Below, in pieces: positions 13,291 to 27,800 of a stretch of 64,000 nucleotides of DNA; within the stretch, counting starts at the first letter, position 1; each line of letters opens with the position of its first letter. A program made the position numbers and the translations under genes. A model generated the notes under the pieces. The model was not told the DNA's origin and searched no databases. It was given only the letters and a program-made list of their open reading frames with translations. Source of the DNA: Chelydra serpentina (lineage: Eukaryota > Chordata > Testudines > Chelydridae); assembly GCA_037349315.1 (NCBI GenBank), contig JBAIAC010000007.1:50617001-50681000 (forward strand), given 5' to 3'.

Positions 13291-15793
13291 TGATACAAGA
13301 GACAACCACTGCAACATTTATTTGGAACTAATGCCTTTGTTACTATAGTCAAGCTGGATACTGACTAAAAGATGTGCATTTTACTTATAGTAATTATTCC
13401 AGTCAGCCTCTGAAAGGCTTCCATTCATTGAGGTTGATTTTCTTTCTTGCCACCAAATCCAGGAGAAAACCTGACAGTTTTCATCTCTTTTAGAGCTCAC
13501 TAACCTTGCAGAGTGATTCAAAAACTTTAGCACTTGCATGTCAAAACAAAAATCAAAAGAAAGGACTTTAAAGATCATCTTTATGCATAATAGAGGAGCA
13601 GTAAGGGGCACGAGAACATCTGTACTTTACAGTTTCTCTAAGTATTCATTCTATAATCCCGGTCAACACACTGGAAAGTGACTAGTTTTAGCAGGAAATT
13701 TGGTTTCAAAATTACATGAGCATGAATTACAGTTCTTGATAAACCTCTAAAGACAATTCTTCTAGTGAAAGGAGAACTTTGGTTCAAATTAACTTTTTAA
13801 TTCTATTAGTTACAGTAATCTGAATAAATTACAAAAGTTTATTGGTGAAGAAAATCCAACTAAGGTCTACTTCAGAAATAACATCTCATAAGAACAAGAT
13901 CACTGGATGATGTCAACAGGTAAATGGAACTTTCCACAATTATATCTGAAGTTGTCCTAGAGCAATGGATGATAGTGTTGTTGAGATGTTCAGAGCCTTT
14001 GGCGGGTTAAAGGATATTTACCTATACAAAGATAATCAGATTGAGAAGACGACACTTTTCTACTTAGCCCTCAAAAGTTAGCGATCATGGTCATGCAAAT
14101 TAAACTCAAAATGAAGTAATACTCTAGAGGCTTACACTTCCCACAGTGAAAATTTATACTGTAATAGTTTTATTTGCAAAGCAGAGGGGCCCCTATCCAT
14201 GTAGGGGAAGAAAAAAGGCTGGCAATAGACCCTTCTGTGCGGAGTTGCAAAGGCACACCTATGAAGCTACAGTAATTATAACTGCTGATTTAAGCATTAA
14301 GACAACTTCCATAATATTTTTAATTCAAAAATAATGTAGTCATAGGCTGGGTACATGCTACAGATCTACATTTCAGCTTCTGTTTTAAGTGCACAGTTGG
14401 CACTTCATAGAATTTCATTTGAACAAGCATTTTCACTAGTCATAAGATAGAAGAGAAAGTTGCCAGTCTAAAAACCCCAAGATTTTCCATAGCTGTTAAG
14501 TTATAGCAGTTAAACTAAAATATCACAAATCAGTAAGACAAAAATATAGCTGTAAACTGTGCTACTGAATTTGTTCCATTGTGGATACATTTAGATTTAA
14601 GGTAGCTTGAATTTATCTTAATCAAGAAAAAACAGACTTTTAACAACTAATTTTGTAAAAGCTATGTGTTAACTTTTGTTAGAGGAGGTAGCCTATAAGT
14701 TGTTAGATCTGAAAAAATACAGGTCTATTCTGGCTGTAAACATTTCTAGAGCAGTAGATATAAATATCCATAATAAAAAGTAGTGTGGAAGAAGTTGTTC
14801 TAAGAAAAAACAGGTAAAGTTATTTGAGCTTCAAAAGGAAAAACAGTAGAAACATTTAGTACATTTACTCATCTGTGTCGTTTAAATGATATAGAATTGA
14901 AGATTAATATATTACAAATCCACATACAATAAAAAAAGTGTTAGCTGTATAAATTCACCAGTCTGTTGACATTTGCAATAAGCATTTATCCAAACATATT
15001 CCGGTATTTTTATAGCTAGTTATGTCATTCACATCTGACGATTCTCCAAAGAACAGATATAGTGGAAACATTGACTTGATTTTTAAAAAAAAATGTGCAA
15101 ATGCTTCACAAAATGAGTTTTACACAATGTGAACCCCTGATTTTTATAGCAGTTTTTCTATGTCTTGATTTGTTGATTCTAATAGATATATTTTGTATCT
15201 TAATAAATTGGCTTTTTCAAACAGTAATTAAGGCATCTTGCTGTATAGTTTCTCAATAGTGCAAACAAAAACCATCTTTAATATTTTGATTAAAACAAGA
15301 TACTAAAACATTTCCAAGTTTTTTCAACGTAACTGGAAAATAGCTGCACATTTTAACTTTTCTTGTGAAACAGTTTAAAACCTTCTTATGGCAGCGACTG
15401 GTCTTGTTGGTTCCTTATAACTGGTTCTGCAGTTTTGTCTTCATGATGGTAGAATTTATATTCCTTTATGCAATATTGCAGTGAAACACAGCAGCACTTA
15501 AAATGACTTTACCAAGTAACTGAACAAATCCCAAATACAGCAAAGGCATATAGTTTTCATAGTGCACTTCCACCTCACTGAAGTAAAAGCTGCTCCTATT
15601 AGGCATTTTTCCACTTCAATGTGAAGTAGATTATTAGGATTTTGTTAGTGGTTTCATTAAACAGTTTTTGAAAGTCCATTCCTCTTCTGCCAACAGTTCT
15701 TAGAAGAGATATATTTTGGAAATCGTGTATAAATCCAGGGATATTTAAAAGGATTATTTAGCCAAATATGCACTCCTCAGTTCTCCAAGCATC
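13290..15793 (-). other. KATNBL1: KATNBL1 3' UTR (left limit uncertain)
   Basis: AT-rich, apparently repeat-free DNA downstream of the TGA. Minus-strand AATAAA hexamers occur at 14169-14174, 13838-13843 and 13317-13322. The 13317 site is followed by a GT-rich stretch (GTTGCAGTGGTTGTC) and the 14169 site by CACTGTGGG, so both are credible polyadenylation signals. The left limit is an inference; transcript ends are needed. Confidence 0.55.
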
Positions 15794-15826
15794 TCAGTGT
15801 AGCTGTAATAAATAAGCACCTACATC
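15794..15826 (-). CDS. KATNBL1: KATNBL1 terminal coding exon 10
   Basis: The last 33 coding nt encode [10 protein letters not shown] and a TGA stop (15796-15794). The acceptor is CTCCTTTTCAG at 15827-15837. The 3' UTR continues in the same exon. Confidence 0.95.
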   Translation of the reverse strand, partial: DVGAYLLQLH

Positions 15827-18800
15827 CTGAAAAGGAGAAAGAAAAAAGTTTGTCACATTAATTCAATGCTGAAATAAAGAATGCATAAGGTAAGATGCAT
15901 ATTGTAATCACTCCACAGCATACTACAAAGATATTATAATTTGCACTGCAGTAGCGCCTAAGAGCTCTAGTCGTGGACCAGGAGCCCTTTGTGCTGTTCA
16001 AACACAGAACAAGTAAAAGTAAGGCCCCAGTTTATGACTATTTCAAAGTAAAGTACAGGTAGGACCGTGTTCTGAAAAGCACATTGGGACCAAATTCCAC
16101 AGCAACATCAATGTGGTCTATTTCCCTTCTCCCCCATGCACATTCACATCTATGGCACATAGCTGAAAATACTCATGATGTAAAATTACTAAACTATTTT
16201 CAACAATATTTTTCTTCTTCTGCTATGCTCTCCAGGCATCCTGGCTCCACTCCCTGGGTGTCTGGTCCTCAGTGTTGTACAGGTGGGCTAAGAACTTCCT
16301 TCTCCCCGCATGTAGCGTAGAAAGAGGGCGTGTTTGTAGCCAGCTTCAATGGCTTATATCTGGACTTTGGTTGCTGAGCTTCTCTTCAGGTAGCTCATCT
16401 GACCAGTTTACATTTTTTTGCCTCCCACCACTCCATGGCTGCAATCTGGACTCCAGTTCTGCCTCCTTGTCCCCCTGCTGCCTGGCTACATGCAACAATG
16501 CAGGGAGCATGCAATCCTTGTGGGGAAAGCTGGAGTGCAGCTACAGGCAGGTTCCAGCAGGGCAGGAAGACGCAAGGTATCAGGAGTCTGGATGCAGCAA
16601 AACAACAAATTCCCTAATCATGGAATTGTAGACTTCACAAGGCTCCAACTGAGATAAATGAGGTAGGTCATACCCCTAAAACTATTACGTTAGGCTATCT
16701 GCAGACTCATGAAGACAACACTGAACTGATTTACACTCCGGTCCTTTATGGTTGCCAAGGTAACTTTGGAAACATTAAGTTAAAAAAAAAAAAGAAAAAG
16801 CTGAGATTGGGGAACATAATTTTATGACAGATGAATTCTACAAAGGGTCCTGACTACAAGCAAACACCAACACTGTTACCTCACAATAAAATGCATATAC
16901 TTTTGTAAAGAGTAATCACTGCATCTCCATTTTTTCCCCTCCAATGAACAGGCAGCTAGTGAAAAGTTGTTTGGTGGGCGGGGTAAGTACTATATGAAAA
17001 GCTGACAGCTATGCATTTCTAAATATTAGTCAGTGCAAACTTCCTCCCCTCCCAGATTTGTCCTCTTTACCCTCTTTCTTGGATTCAGGAACCTCTCTTT
17101 CATTCCATTGCTCAACGCATGCAGCTGAGCCAATGCCTACACTCCCTTCTTTCCCATACTTGATCCATGTCAGAACTCTCCTGGGAAGAGGGCTCTAGCT
17201 AAGTGCAGCCCTGTTGGTCCCAAATTGGTTTGTGTGAAGAGTACATGGTCCTACAGCTCTGAGTGCAAAGAGCAGCACTTGCAGAATTGGGTGCTCAGGC
17301 ACTTGTCCCCTCAGTCAGCCTGTCACTGCACTAGGGTGAAGAGTTGCAATGAACAAGCAGCAGGGGAAGGCAGACATTTGACATGCTTTAGAAAGCTGTG
17401 GGCTGCTTTCCCCAGCCGTGAGACATTTTAACTATCAAGCTTGTTACCCTCTCTCTTTGCCCAGCCACCCAACACTTAAACCCAAAGATGCAGCAGGTAT
17501 TTAAGATTCTCAATCCTGCAGTATTCATATATTGGTATGTCAATATTTAAAGAAGTACTTCTCTCCTTCCATGTTCTACCTACTTGACTAGGTTTTTATA
17601 GTAATATCCAAATGCCTTACTAGTACCAGATTAAAAAAACCCCAACATCTCTCTCTCTCCCCAACTGGGAGGCATGTTTGTTTTTTTTAAATAAAATGTT
17701 TAATGAGAAAGCCAAACTAGATCCCCATGTCACCGCTAATAGATGAAACTGTAAAGCAGACATTTGAGATTTCTCCAAACAAACTTTTCTGATTTATATG
17801 AACATTAAATGAAAAATATTTCAGGATTCTACCTCCTGTAACACTTGTGGGATGCACACAAATTTGATGTCAAGTTAGATGTATATTCAGTGTTACACTA
17901 ATTACTGAACATCACTGGAAATAAATTACCTTAGCTATATTACCAGTATATCCTGGAACCAGAGTTAGATGATTTTCTTGTTCCCATAATCCACTTAATT
18001 GTTGTTTTAAAATCTGAATATTTCTGGAAGAGAAATATAGACACTCAGTCACAAGTGCACTTTGTATGTATCTGGATATCACTCTGGTAACAAGTGTTTT
18101 ACGGTAGATATACCCTTAGAAGCCTCAGTATTAGAGAATGTTATTCTACATCACATTAGTGGAAAGATTAAGGCAGAGTGTAGACTTCTGAATTTATTGT
18201 TTAAAAATTAAGTTCACCAGTTTTTGTATTACTTTCATTTTGCATTTATTAAGACTCCAATATAAAATCACTGAGACCCTTTAAAAATGAAAGTTTTGAA
18301 GAACACTGCTTCACACAAATAAATCAACTTATTTTTAAGAGTCAGAAAAAGTAATTAGAACATGCAATATTGTGCAGGAGTAAGATTCACAAAACACATA
18401 AGGAGGTTACTCACTGTAACTGGACGTTCAAGATGTATGGTCCCTATCTGCATTCCACATGCGGGTGTGCATGCGTGCCATGCGCCTGAGTCCAGAAGTT
18501 TTCTCCAAGCAGTGTCCGTTGACCCGCACATAAGCGGTAGGTCTCCTCGTGTTCCTGACAGAGGGCATAAGGGGCAGCATGGGCTGACGCCGCTCCAGTT
18601 CCTCCTTTTACCGCAGTGTAGTCAAGTTCGAAGCAGAGGGGAAGGAGGGCAGGTAGCGGAATACAGATAGGGACCACACATCACAAAGAACTTCCACTTA
18701 CAAGAAGTAACCTCCTCCTCTTTGAGTGATGGTCCCTATGTGTACTCCACATGTGGATGACTTGCGAGCACTGATCAGGATGGTGTTGGGTGCGAGGAGG

Positions 18801-21800
18801 CTGATGGTAGAGCCATTTGCAATATACCTCATCTCATGGCTGTGTCCGTGGCTGCCACGTGATCCAGGGCATAGTGTGTTGTAAACGTGTGTACAGAACA
18901 CAATGTTGTGGCTTTGCAGATATCTTGCCACAGAACGACAGCTAACGAAGCCAAGGAAGTGGGCTGTGCCCATAGAGCATGAGCTGTAACACCCCCGGAG
19001 GGTTGGAGGGGGTCGATATTTTGTAACATATCAGTATGCAGCCTGAGACCCACTTAGAGATCCTCTGTGAGGATATGGCTTGGCCCCTTGTTCTTGCCAC
19101 CATGGCCACAAAGAGTCTTGGTGACTTTCAAAAGGGTTTAGTTCTTTGTAGGTAGAACATTAGGGCCCACCTGACAAGAGGGAATGTAATCTTTTGTCTG
19201 TGGGGAGACGTGTGGTTTTGGGCAGAACACAGGTAAGTGGATAAACTGGTTGAGATGGAATGCTGACACAACCTTGGGGAAAAGTTTGCGGTGTAGTCTC
19301 AATGAAAGTTTTTCTTTGTGGTAGACCATTTAGGGAGGGTCTGCCATCCTGGGTGCTAGTTCACTGACCCTTCTGCCTGAAGCAATGGCAACCAGCCAGG
19401 AATGCCACTCTCATGGAAAGGTGGGTCATGGTACAGGTTGCCAAAGGTTTGAAAGGTGGTCTTGTAAAGGCCGAGAGAACGAGGTTAAGGTTGCCAAATC
19501 CAAACCTCAGTGCGACCAGTGGAAAGATTTTGAGCAGGCCTTTCATGAATTGTACCATCGTAGGGTGTGTAAAGATGGAGCATCTGTCCACTGGGGGAAA
19601 GGGAGAGAGGATGGTGCTAGGTGCTCCAGGTGCACTTGGATCACGCTGAGAGCTAAGCCCAATGTTTTCAGGGAAAGGAGGTAATCTAGGGTGACCAGGA
19701 TGGTCACCATGTCTGGAGAATCTGGAGTAAGCCCACTGCCATCACCAAAGTAATGCCACTTTGCCCAATATCATGTTCTGGTGGATTAAGGATCTGCTGG
19801 ATCTGGGCAGAACATGCACAGTCTGTCAGATGCACATCCAAACACCAGACTGTGAAGTGATGTTTGAGCCTGCCCTGGTCTTGCATGAGAAGATCCGGGA
19901 ACAACCGGAGCCTGACTGATGGTTGGGTAGAGAGCTTCAAAGAAGTCTGTGAATCAGAACTGTCAGGGACAGTAAAGCGTTATGAGGATGATGGTGGCTC
20001 TGTCCCCACACACCTTCCTGAGAACTTGAGGCAACAGGGGAATGGAGAGAAGGCATATCAGAGGTCACCCGTCTCAAGGCGATGCTCCCGTAGAGTTTCT
20101 TCCCATGGTGCCCCAGAAGCAATATTTAGGGAGTTTCTGATTCACATACAACACAGAGGTCCTAGGTTGGAGTACTCCATCATGTGAAGAGGGTGTAGTT
20201 CCCATTGTGGAGAGTCCTGCTCAGTGCTTCTGCCAGGGAATTCTGGGTGCCCAGAAGATACACCGCCTGTATGATCAATTCCCCAGTCTGACTGAGCAGA
20301 GGGAACGAGACCTGGTCTCCTCCTTCCCCCTGCTTGTTGATGCTGACCACTGTGGCAATGTTGTCTGAAAGGATTTGTATGGGGAGATCGCATACGAGGG
20401 AAAGGAAGGCTTTGCAGGAGAGACAGACTGCCCTGAGTAGCGTGGCTTCCCTCAGTGTCCACGTGCCCTGCACCATGCAGTGGTCAGCGGGGCACTGCTG
20501 GGCTGTGGAGGCTGCTGGGCTGGAGGATCTCCTTGGCCAGGATCTGAGTGTGTCTGTGGCCTCATTGCCTGTTCCAGCAGGAACTTGCCGAGCCAGAGAT
20601 CAAAGACCTCTTAAGTTCTGGGCAGGAAGGACTTATAGATGTTGCACACATCTTGGCAAAGCATTTCTCCAAGACAATATAGGCACTGTTGATGCTCGTC
20701 ACTGATGAAAAAAGAATAAGGGCAGGAGATGCAGTTCTTGAAGCCTGGGATCCTAGGCATAGTCTCTGGGTGACAAGGGGTTGAGTCCCCTGACTGGGGA
20801 GGGGTTATATTAAACTATTCAGTATATTACAACCATAAATAACTATATAACTATCCTAAATATAAAACTATTTACAATAGCAAAAGGCAACTTTCTTATC
20901 TGGATAAGAGCGAAGGAGGAATATGGGTTTCGACTCAGGTCATGCGGCAGTAAGAGTGAACTGAAGTGGTGTCGACCTGCACTGTCCCTTGTACCCCCTT
21001 CGGTCAGGAGAATGAGGAAACGTACCGCACATGTGCGGGTCAACGGACACTGCTTGGCGAAAGCTTGCGGACACAGGCGCATGGTGTGCACTCATGGAAT
21101 ACACATAGGGACCATCACTTGAAGAAGCAAGGTTTTTACTTTCAGGTTATCATATGTTACCTGAAGCTTTTTCATTTTGGGAGAACACGTATCTGAGCCC
21201 TTGTGATCATGGGACAAAACAGTCTAAATAAATTTAATGCAGCTTTTGAATAACTACACAACTATAGTAACGAGTGACAATACAAGATATCACTCACCCA
21301 TCTTTTACTTTTTCCATGTGTGCAGACAGTTCTGACCACCATCTCTTAATGACAGCTAGGAGCCAGTTTAGACCAACTATCACATATCTGTAACAACATA
21401 TTTAGATATTATGTACCTACCCCCCCTTTGGTGCAGATGGATGTCATAACCACCAAACTGAAAGGAGAGGTAAACAGACTCCCTTTTACTTGAGGGTTAA
21501 CTAAAAGATTATATAGAATAAAGCTCAAAAGGTGGCACAACAGAATTGGAAAATCATGAAGGAAAATCATTTCACATTTTAATTCCTTTATGTATTTTCT
21601 ATTTTGAAATGATGAGGCAAGCACACATAATAAAGGATGTTAAATTGTTCTGCATCAGAATGTTCCGTCACTGAGCCCAGGTCTACACTAACCCCCCCTG
21701 TCGAACTACGATACGCAACTTCAGCTACGTTAATAACGTAGCTGAAGTCGAAGTATCTTAGTTCGAACTTACCTGTGGTCCAGACGCGGCGCGCAGGCTC

Positions 21801-24800
21801 CCCCGTCGACTCCGCCTACTCCACTCGTCGAGCTGGATTACCAGCGTCGACGAGGGAGCACTTCCTGGTTCGATTTATCGCGTCTTGACAAGACGCAATA
21901 AATCGAACCCAGAACATCGATCCCGCGCCTCCGACGCGACAGGTAAGTATAGACATACCCTGAGTTTCATAACTTGGAATCAAGACTTTGGTGCTGGGTC
22001 TACAAGATTTTAGTGTTTGTGAATATATTTTGACACAAGGGCAAAGACAGCTTCCTCCTCTGCAGCTGTGGAGACCCCTTGTCTAAAACAAAAAAAAACA
22101 AAACAAAACCCTGCGCTTTTTGCACCACTCGGGGACTGGGCCTGGAGGAAATGGGGATAGGGATTTACACCATAAGAGTAATCCCTGCAGAGAGCTTCCT
22201 GCATGGAAGCAGTGGGGAAGTGAACAGCAGGAGGATCCACTACTATGCAGGGATACTTCTGTGGGGGAGCTGAGGGGGAAGAAAAGTGTATCAGCAACCA
22301 TGAAGACTACTTTACTCAGTTTGGATTAGAGAGGAGTTCATGCCAAGGGTCTGGTGGGGAAGGATTCTTTTGAACCATTCTGAAGGTTCTGATATAAAGA
22401 ATTAAGATGGTGATTCATTTTGATACTTACTCTTCGTATTTGCTTTTAAGCAGTGATTTTACTAAAGGAAACAGATCTACACAGCAGCCAACTGAAATAT
22501 ATGGTTTTTCTTCCTGTAAACTAAAATAAAGTAGTGTTAGAAGTACATGAATTTGGATCAATTCATTTGAACCCTGTTCAAACTCTCTCCTCCTGAAAGG
22601 TTTTTTGTTTTTGTTTTTTTACCTGCTAGTAAGTACAGGAAGGCAATCTACTACTACTCCAAGATCCTGTATCCTAGAGACATTAAGGAAAAATAGGTTA
22701 GATTACTAGTTGATTATGTTACACTGTGTAATTCCATTAGGATTAATTTTTTAAAAAATCAGGAATTGTAGCTAAATTACAAGTTGTTTCAAGTTAAGGA
22801 AAGTTTACAGTGCTGCAGCAGGCCTGGGATGGCTACTGCGTTGGAGAGGAATTTAAAAAATAAACTTAAAAAACAGAACACTCAGTTTACCTCACTAAAT
22901 AGGCTATGAGTTCACTTATACTTCTCCTTCTCCAGAAGGTTAAAGCTACGTTCAGTCTCAGATTTCTACTAAAAAGAACTTGTGCCATAGTATCATGGTC
23001 CTGAGAAACCTGTATTTAAGAAACAAAAAGGTTTTCAAACTTAAATATTGGTTATTTATTGCACAATGAATTCCTGCAATACAATAAAGGCTATTACACT
23101 GACAGTTTTTCTAGCCAAATGGTGACAAATCTTATTTGTGTAGAAGGAATTTTAAATTTTTGTAATACAGGTAAATTAAGTAATCTTCAGATGCAGAGGT
23201 CCAAAACACTAAGCATTTTTTTTTTTAACCAACAGCTCATAAGCATCCCTTTAATAAAAAAATATGCAACACAAATAGATTTATTACTCTGGTCCATAAT
23301 TTTCAAAAATGGGTGCTTAAAGTAAGTGACTGGACATTCAGAGGTGTCAAGCACCTGCAAATCTCTCAGACTTCCATGGCAGCTGTTTGATGTCCAGCAA
23401 TTTTGAAAAAAATTGTACTTATTTAGATGTCTAAACAAGGATTTAGGAGCCTATTTAAGAACTCATTACAGAAAATCTTGTCCCTGCACTGTAATTTAAA
23501 CCTATACATGCTTTTATGTACCTAGTTAAAACACATCTTTGACTGTAACAGAGAAACATTTTCAAAGATATTTACTGCATTACATCACCCACATCTCTCA
23601 ATACATGATCACCTAGGAAGTAGTGCAGAGAATCTACACAAATATAAAAGACAGCATTCAGCATTTAAGTGGATTTTAATTATGGTTTTCTTTCAGGTCA
23701 CTCATGAAAATTTATTATGGCATACATATTATCTGGCCTTCTGAGCCAATTACAAGAAGTAACACTGCACTCATTCACAGGGCTTGGTCAAATACTCCTG
23801 TGAATGATACTGTTTTTCATCTGCTTCCCACCCACTCATTCCCTTGCAGAAATTTACTTCCAAAACATTCACTTTAACGGTCACGTCTTTTATTAGTCCA
23901 TGAGTTAAGAATAATTACAGTCTCTTTAAAAACATCTGCAGCTAACTTAATAAAACCAAAATGAAAATAATGGTCTGAGGTGATTGGCATCAATCGTATT
24001 AAAAGAAACACTTTAGCAAACTTGACTTACCTCTGAAAAAAATCCACTGTATTTTGATGAGGGACCTTGTGTTTGAGAGGAGCCAGAATCACTGGCATTT
24101 AATAAAAGCGTATGACTGTCATGTAGTTTTGCCGGCAGATTACCTGCACAAGCCAGTTCATTTTCTTTATTTGCCATGTCACGGCCCCTGACTTTAGGGA
24201 ACTCTTTTTTTCTGTAACAAGGTTTTGGAGTATAACAGTGAAGTTTTCTTTTACAATATACTACTTTGAAAAGAAAAGGGGAGCTGGTCACAGTTTGTCC
24301 AACTGTTGTTCTGCAACAAGAGAATATTCATGAGAAATCAAGTAAAATATTATGTATAATTCAGTCATTAAACAGTAAGATATTTTAATGGATTTAAGCC
24401 TTAAACCTAGAGATTATTTTAATCAAATGATTTTATTTTCCAAAAAACAGTAATTTGCTATCTTTCTGAAGCTTTAAGACTTTAATTAGGTCATTGGCAT
24501 AGTGACAACTTCTGTTAATATCCTTCTCTGTATTTATCTGTATGCTCATCTCTATTCCAGGAATGAGAATAATTCAGGCAACAAAATTAAAGGATTGATT
24601 TATGCCCTCAAAGCAGAGTTCCTATATTGGAACTAATCTGATGGCTTTCCCTTTGGTGTGGCAGAAAGCTTCCAGGAAAGAACTTAAAATCCACCCCAAC
24701 AATGGAGTTGTTGACCACTACTATTCCTATAAAATTTTGAAGGACCCTATATAGAAGTACAAGGATCCCAAATAATTTCTTGTTTTTATTAGTATTTTTA

Positions 24801-27800
24801 AAACATCAAAACACAAAGATCCAAGAAACAATTCTAAAAAGTGATAGTTTTGCCCCCTTTCCCCCCTCAGATTCTGTCCCCCAGATTCTAAACAGTAGCT
24901 CTCCTACCTGTTTGTGTAAGAAGCCAACTGTTTTGGAGATTTCTTACCCTATGGAAAAACAGTATTATAAGAAAGCTTAAAAAACAATTCCACGGTTTAA
25001 CAGAACACCCCCACTTTTATTGCTTTACTAATGTTTTTCACCCCCCAACTGAGTACAGCAGTGGCCTTTGTTAACTTTTTCACAGCTGTCCTATGAGCAT
25101 CTTGTTCAGAGATGGGATTGTGATGTCTTTGGTGAGTGGTAGGATTGTGACATCAGAGATAATTTCCCTTTTTACAAGTGTGGTGGTGGATTGTGATCAA
25201 TATAAGTTATCTAAATTTGGTAGTGAGATTATGATAAAGAAAAGTCACCTATACCTAATTAATTTACAAGCCACAAACCTTTTTTAATATATTGGTTGGA
25301 TTGGGTAAGGATGGAGGCAAAAAGACAAAACATACCAGTTTATAGCTAGTTGTATACAATATAATCTTGATTATTCCAGCTTCACCTATCTGGAACAGGT
25401 TCATACCAACATTCGTACACTGAATAAGTATGGATAATCAAAGGAACTGCAAATATCTTTCAACACTAAATCAAGATTTTGCTGTATAGATTAGACAAAC
25501 TTTTTTAAAATTAAGCATATAAATGTTTGAAGATAACTAATCAACATTACAAAAACCTTTAAAATAAAAATTACATTCTTGACAGTAATTTTCTCATTTA
25601 AAATTTAACTTGTGACCTCCCACTTTATTTTAGTATTTGGAATCTCTAGCCAGTAGAGATTTTTAAAGAGGATTAAAGGTTCTAGAGTGATAAAGATTAA
25701 TATTTTCATATGAACAGGTATTGTGTTCATAAGACTTGCAAAACTATATAAAGATTGTCCAATTGCTTTAATATTGTATTTAAATCTATTGCTCATGTGG
25801 ATATATTCAATTTAAATTAAAAATCTGTTAACATCCACTTACAGTTTGTCTACATGAATGATTAGTTTGCAGCAAGCTGGGGTGTGAATATACCCATACA
25901 CTAGCCTGCTATGGACTAACAGTCCCTGTGGATCCTGGTGACACGCATTAACAGTTCAGGAGTGGGCTCTGAACTGGCGCTATTGATTAATCGCAGTTAA
26001 CTCACGCGATTAACTAAAAAAAAAAAAAAGTCGCAATTAAAATGGCCCTGTTAAACAATAGACTACCAATTGAAATTTATTAAATATTTTTGGATGTTTT
26101 TCAACATTTTCAAACAACAATACAAAAGTGTACAGTGCTGACTTTATTTTTATTACAAATATTTGCACTGTAAAATGATAAACAAAATAAATAGTACTTT
26201 TCAATTCACTTCATACAAGTACTGTAGTGCAATATCTTTATTGTGAAAGTGTAACTTACAAATGTAGAATTTATTATATAACTGCACTCAAAAACAAAAC
26301 AATGTAAAACTTCAGAGCCTACAAGTCTACTCAGTCCTACTTCTTGTTAAGCCAATCGCTAAGACGAACAAATTTGTTTACATTTATGGGAGATACTGCT
26401 GCCCGCTTCTTATTTACAATGTCACCTGAAAGTGAGAACAGGTATTTGCATTGCACCTTTTGTAGCTGGTATTGTAAGGTATTTATGTGCCAGATATGCT
26501 AAATATTCGTATGCCCCTTCATGCTTTGGCCACCATTCCAGAGGTCATGCGTCCATGCTGATGACTTTTTTTTTTTTTTTAAAAGGACCTTTTCCGTAAC
26601 CTGTGTTCTTCAAGATGTGTTTCTCATGTCCATTCCATATTAGGTATGTGTGCTCGCCACATGCACTGATGCCGGAAGTATTTCCCTTAGCAGTATCCGT
26701 AGGTGACTGGCTCTGGTGCCCTCTTCAGTGGTGCCCACCTTGCACGGTATGAGAGGTGCTGCTGGCTCCACCCACCCTCAGTTCCTTCTTGCTGGAAACT
26801 CCAACAGTGGGGTAAGAGGTTCAAGGAGGACGGGTTGTGAAATGGACATGAGCAACACATCTCGAAGAACATCAGTTACGGAAAAGGTAACTCTCTTTTC
26901 TTCTTCGAGTGCTTGCTCATGTCCATTCCATATTAGGTGACTCCCAAGCAGTACCCCTGGAGGCAGGTAGGACTTCATGGATGTGTAGATTGCAAAACAG
27001 CTCTGCTGAACCTAGAGTCGTCTATGGCCTGAGTCATGGCATAATGTACCATGAACATGTGGACAGCGGACCACGTCGCGGCTCTACAGATGTCCTGGAT
27101 AGGAATGTGTGCCAGGAAGGCCACCGAGGATGCCTGAGCTCTAGTCAAATGGGCTCTGACAATCGGCGGTGGCGGGACCCACACCAGATCGTAACAGGTC
27201 CGTATGCAAGAGATGATCCTGTTGGAAATCCTCTGCGAGGACACCTGAAGGTCCTTCATCCTATCCGCTGTGGTGATGAAGAGCTGAGTCGACTTATGGA
27301 AAGGCTTAGTACCCTTTAGGTAAAAAGCCAGGACCCTTCGGACATCTAGCCGCCTCTCCTCATTGGTCTTGTGTGGCTTAGGACAAAACACCATTAGGAA
27401 GATGTCCTAGATCATATGGAAGGTAGATACCACCTTCTGCAGGAAGGCCAGTTGGGGCCTCAACTGGACCTTGTCATTGTAGAAGACTGTGTATGGTGGT
27501 TCTGAGGTCAAGGCTTTAATCTCAGAGACTCGCCTTGCCTATGTCACTGCCACCAGGAAAGCGACCTTCCATGACAGGTGGGAAAGGCGCAGGAGCCCAG
27601 CAGCTCAAAGGGCGGGCCTGTGAGCCTGGAGAGGACCAAATTAAGATCCCACTGTGGGACAGGGGTCCACACCTGTGGAAAGAGTCTCTCGAGGCCTCTC
27701 AAGAATCTGACCGTCACGTCATGAGAAAACACCATTTGGCCCTGGATGGGCAGGTGAAAAGCGGAGATGGCCGCGAAATGCACTCTAATGGAAGAGTGGG

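Larger units (their letters stand above)
18401..21132 (-). mobile_element. DIRS-like retrotransposon, copy 1 (RT deleted, dead recombinase)
   Basis: About 2.7 kb in KATNBL1 intron 8, in gene orientation. The ends are long inverted repeats (18401-18605 against 20947-21132) and an internal complementary region at 18658-18752 repeats the junction of both termini, the DIRS hallmark. Minus-strand coding fossils run right to left: a degraded gag zinc knuckle (CLYCLGEM, about 20600-20700), RNase H with [17 protein letters not shown] and NSLAEALSR (20180-20476), and tyrosine recombinase (about 18820-19600) ending IKATT-like and [10 protein letters not shown]. No RT lies between gag and RNase H. The recombinase HxxR box reads HALW, so the catalytic Arg is gone. 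Confidence 0.85.

Noticed and set aside
16084..16657. Overlapping open frames of 60-119 codons in intron 9
   Set aside because: No domain, three overlapping frames of similar length, and no splice pattern linking them to KATNBL1.
24303..24310. Alternative acceptor eight bases into exon 4 (AACAACAG)
   Set aside because: Using it would shift the frame and lose the conserved TVGQT reading.
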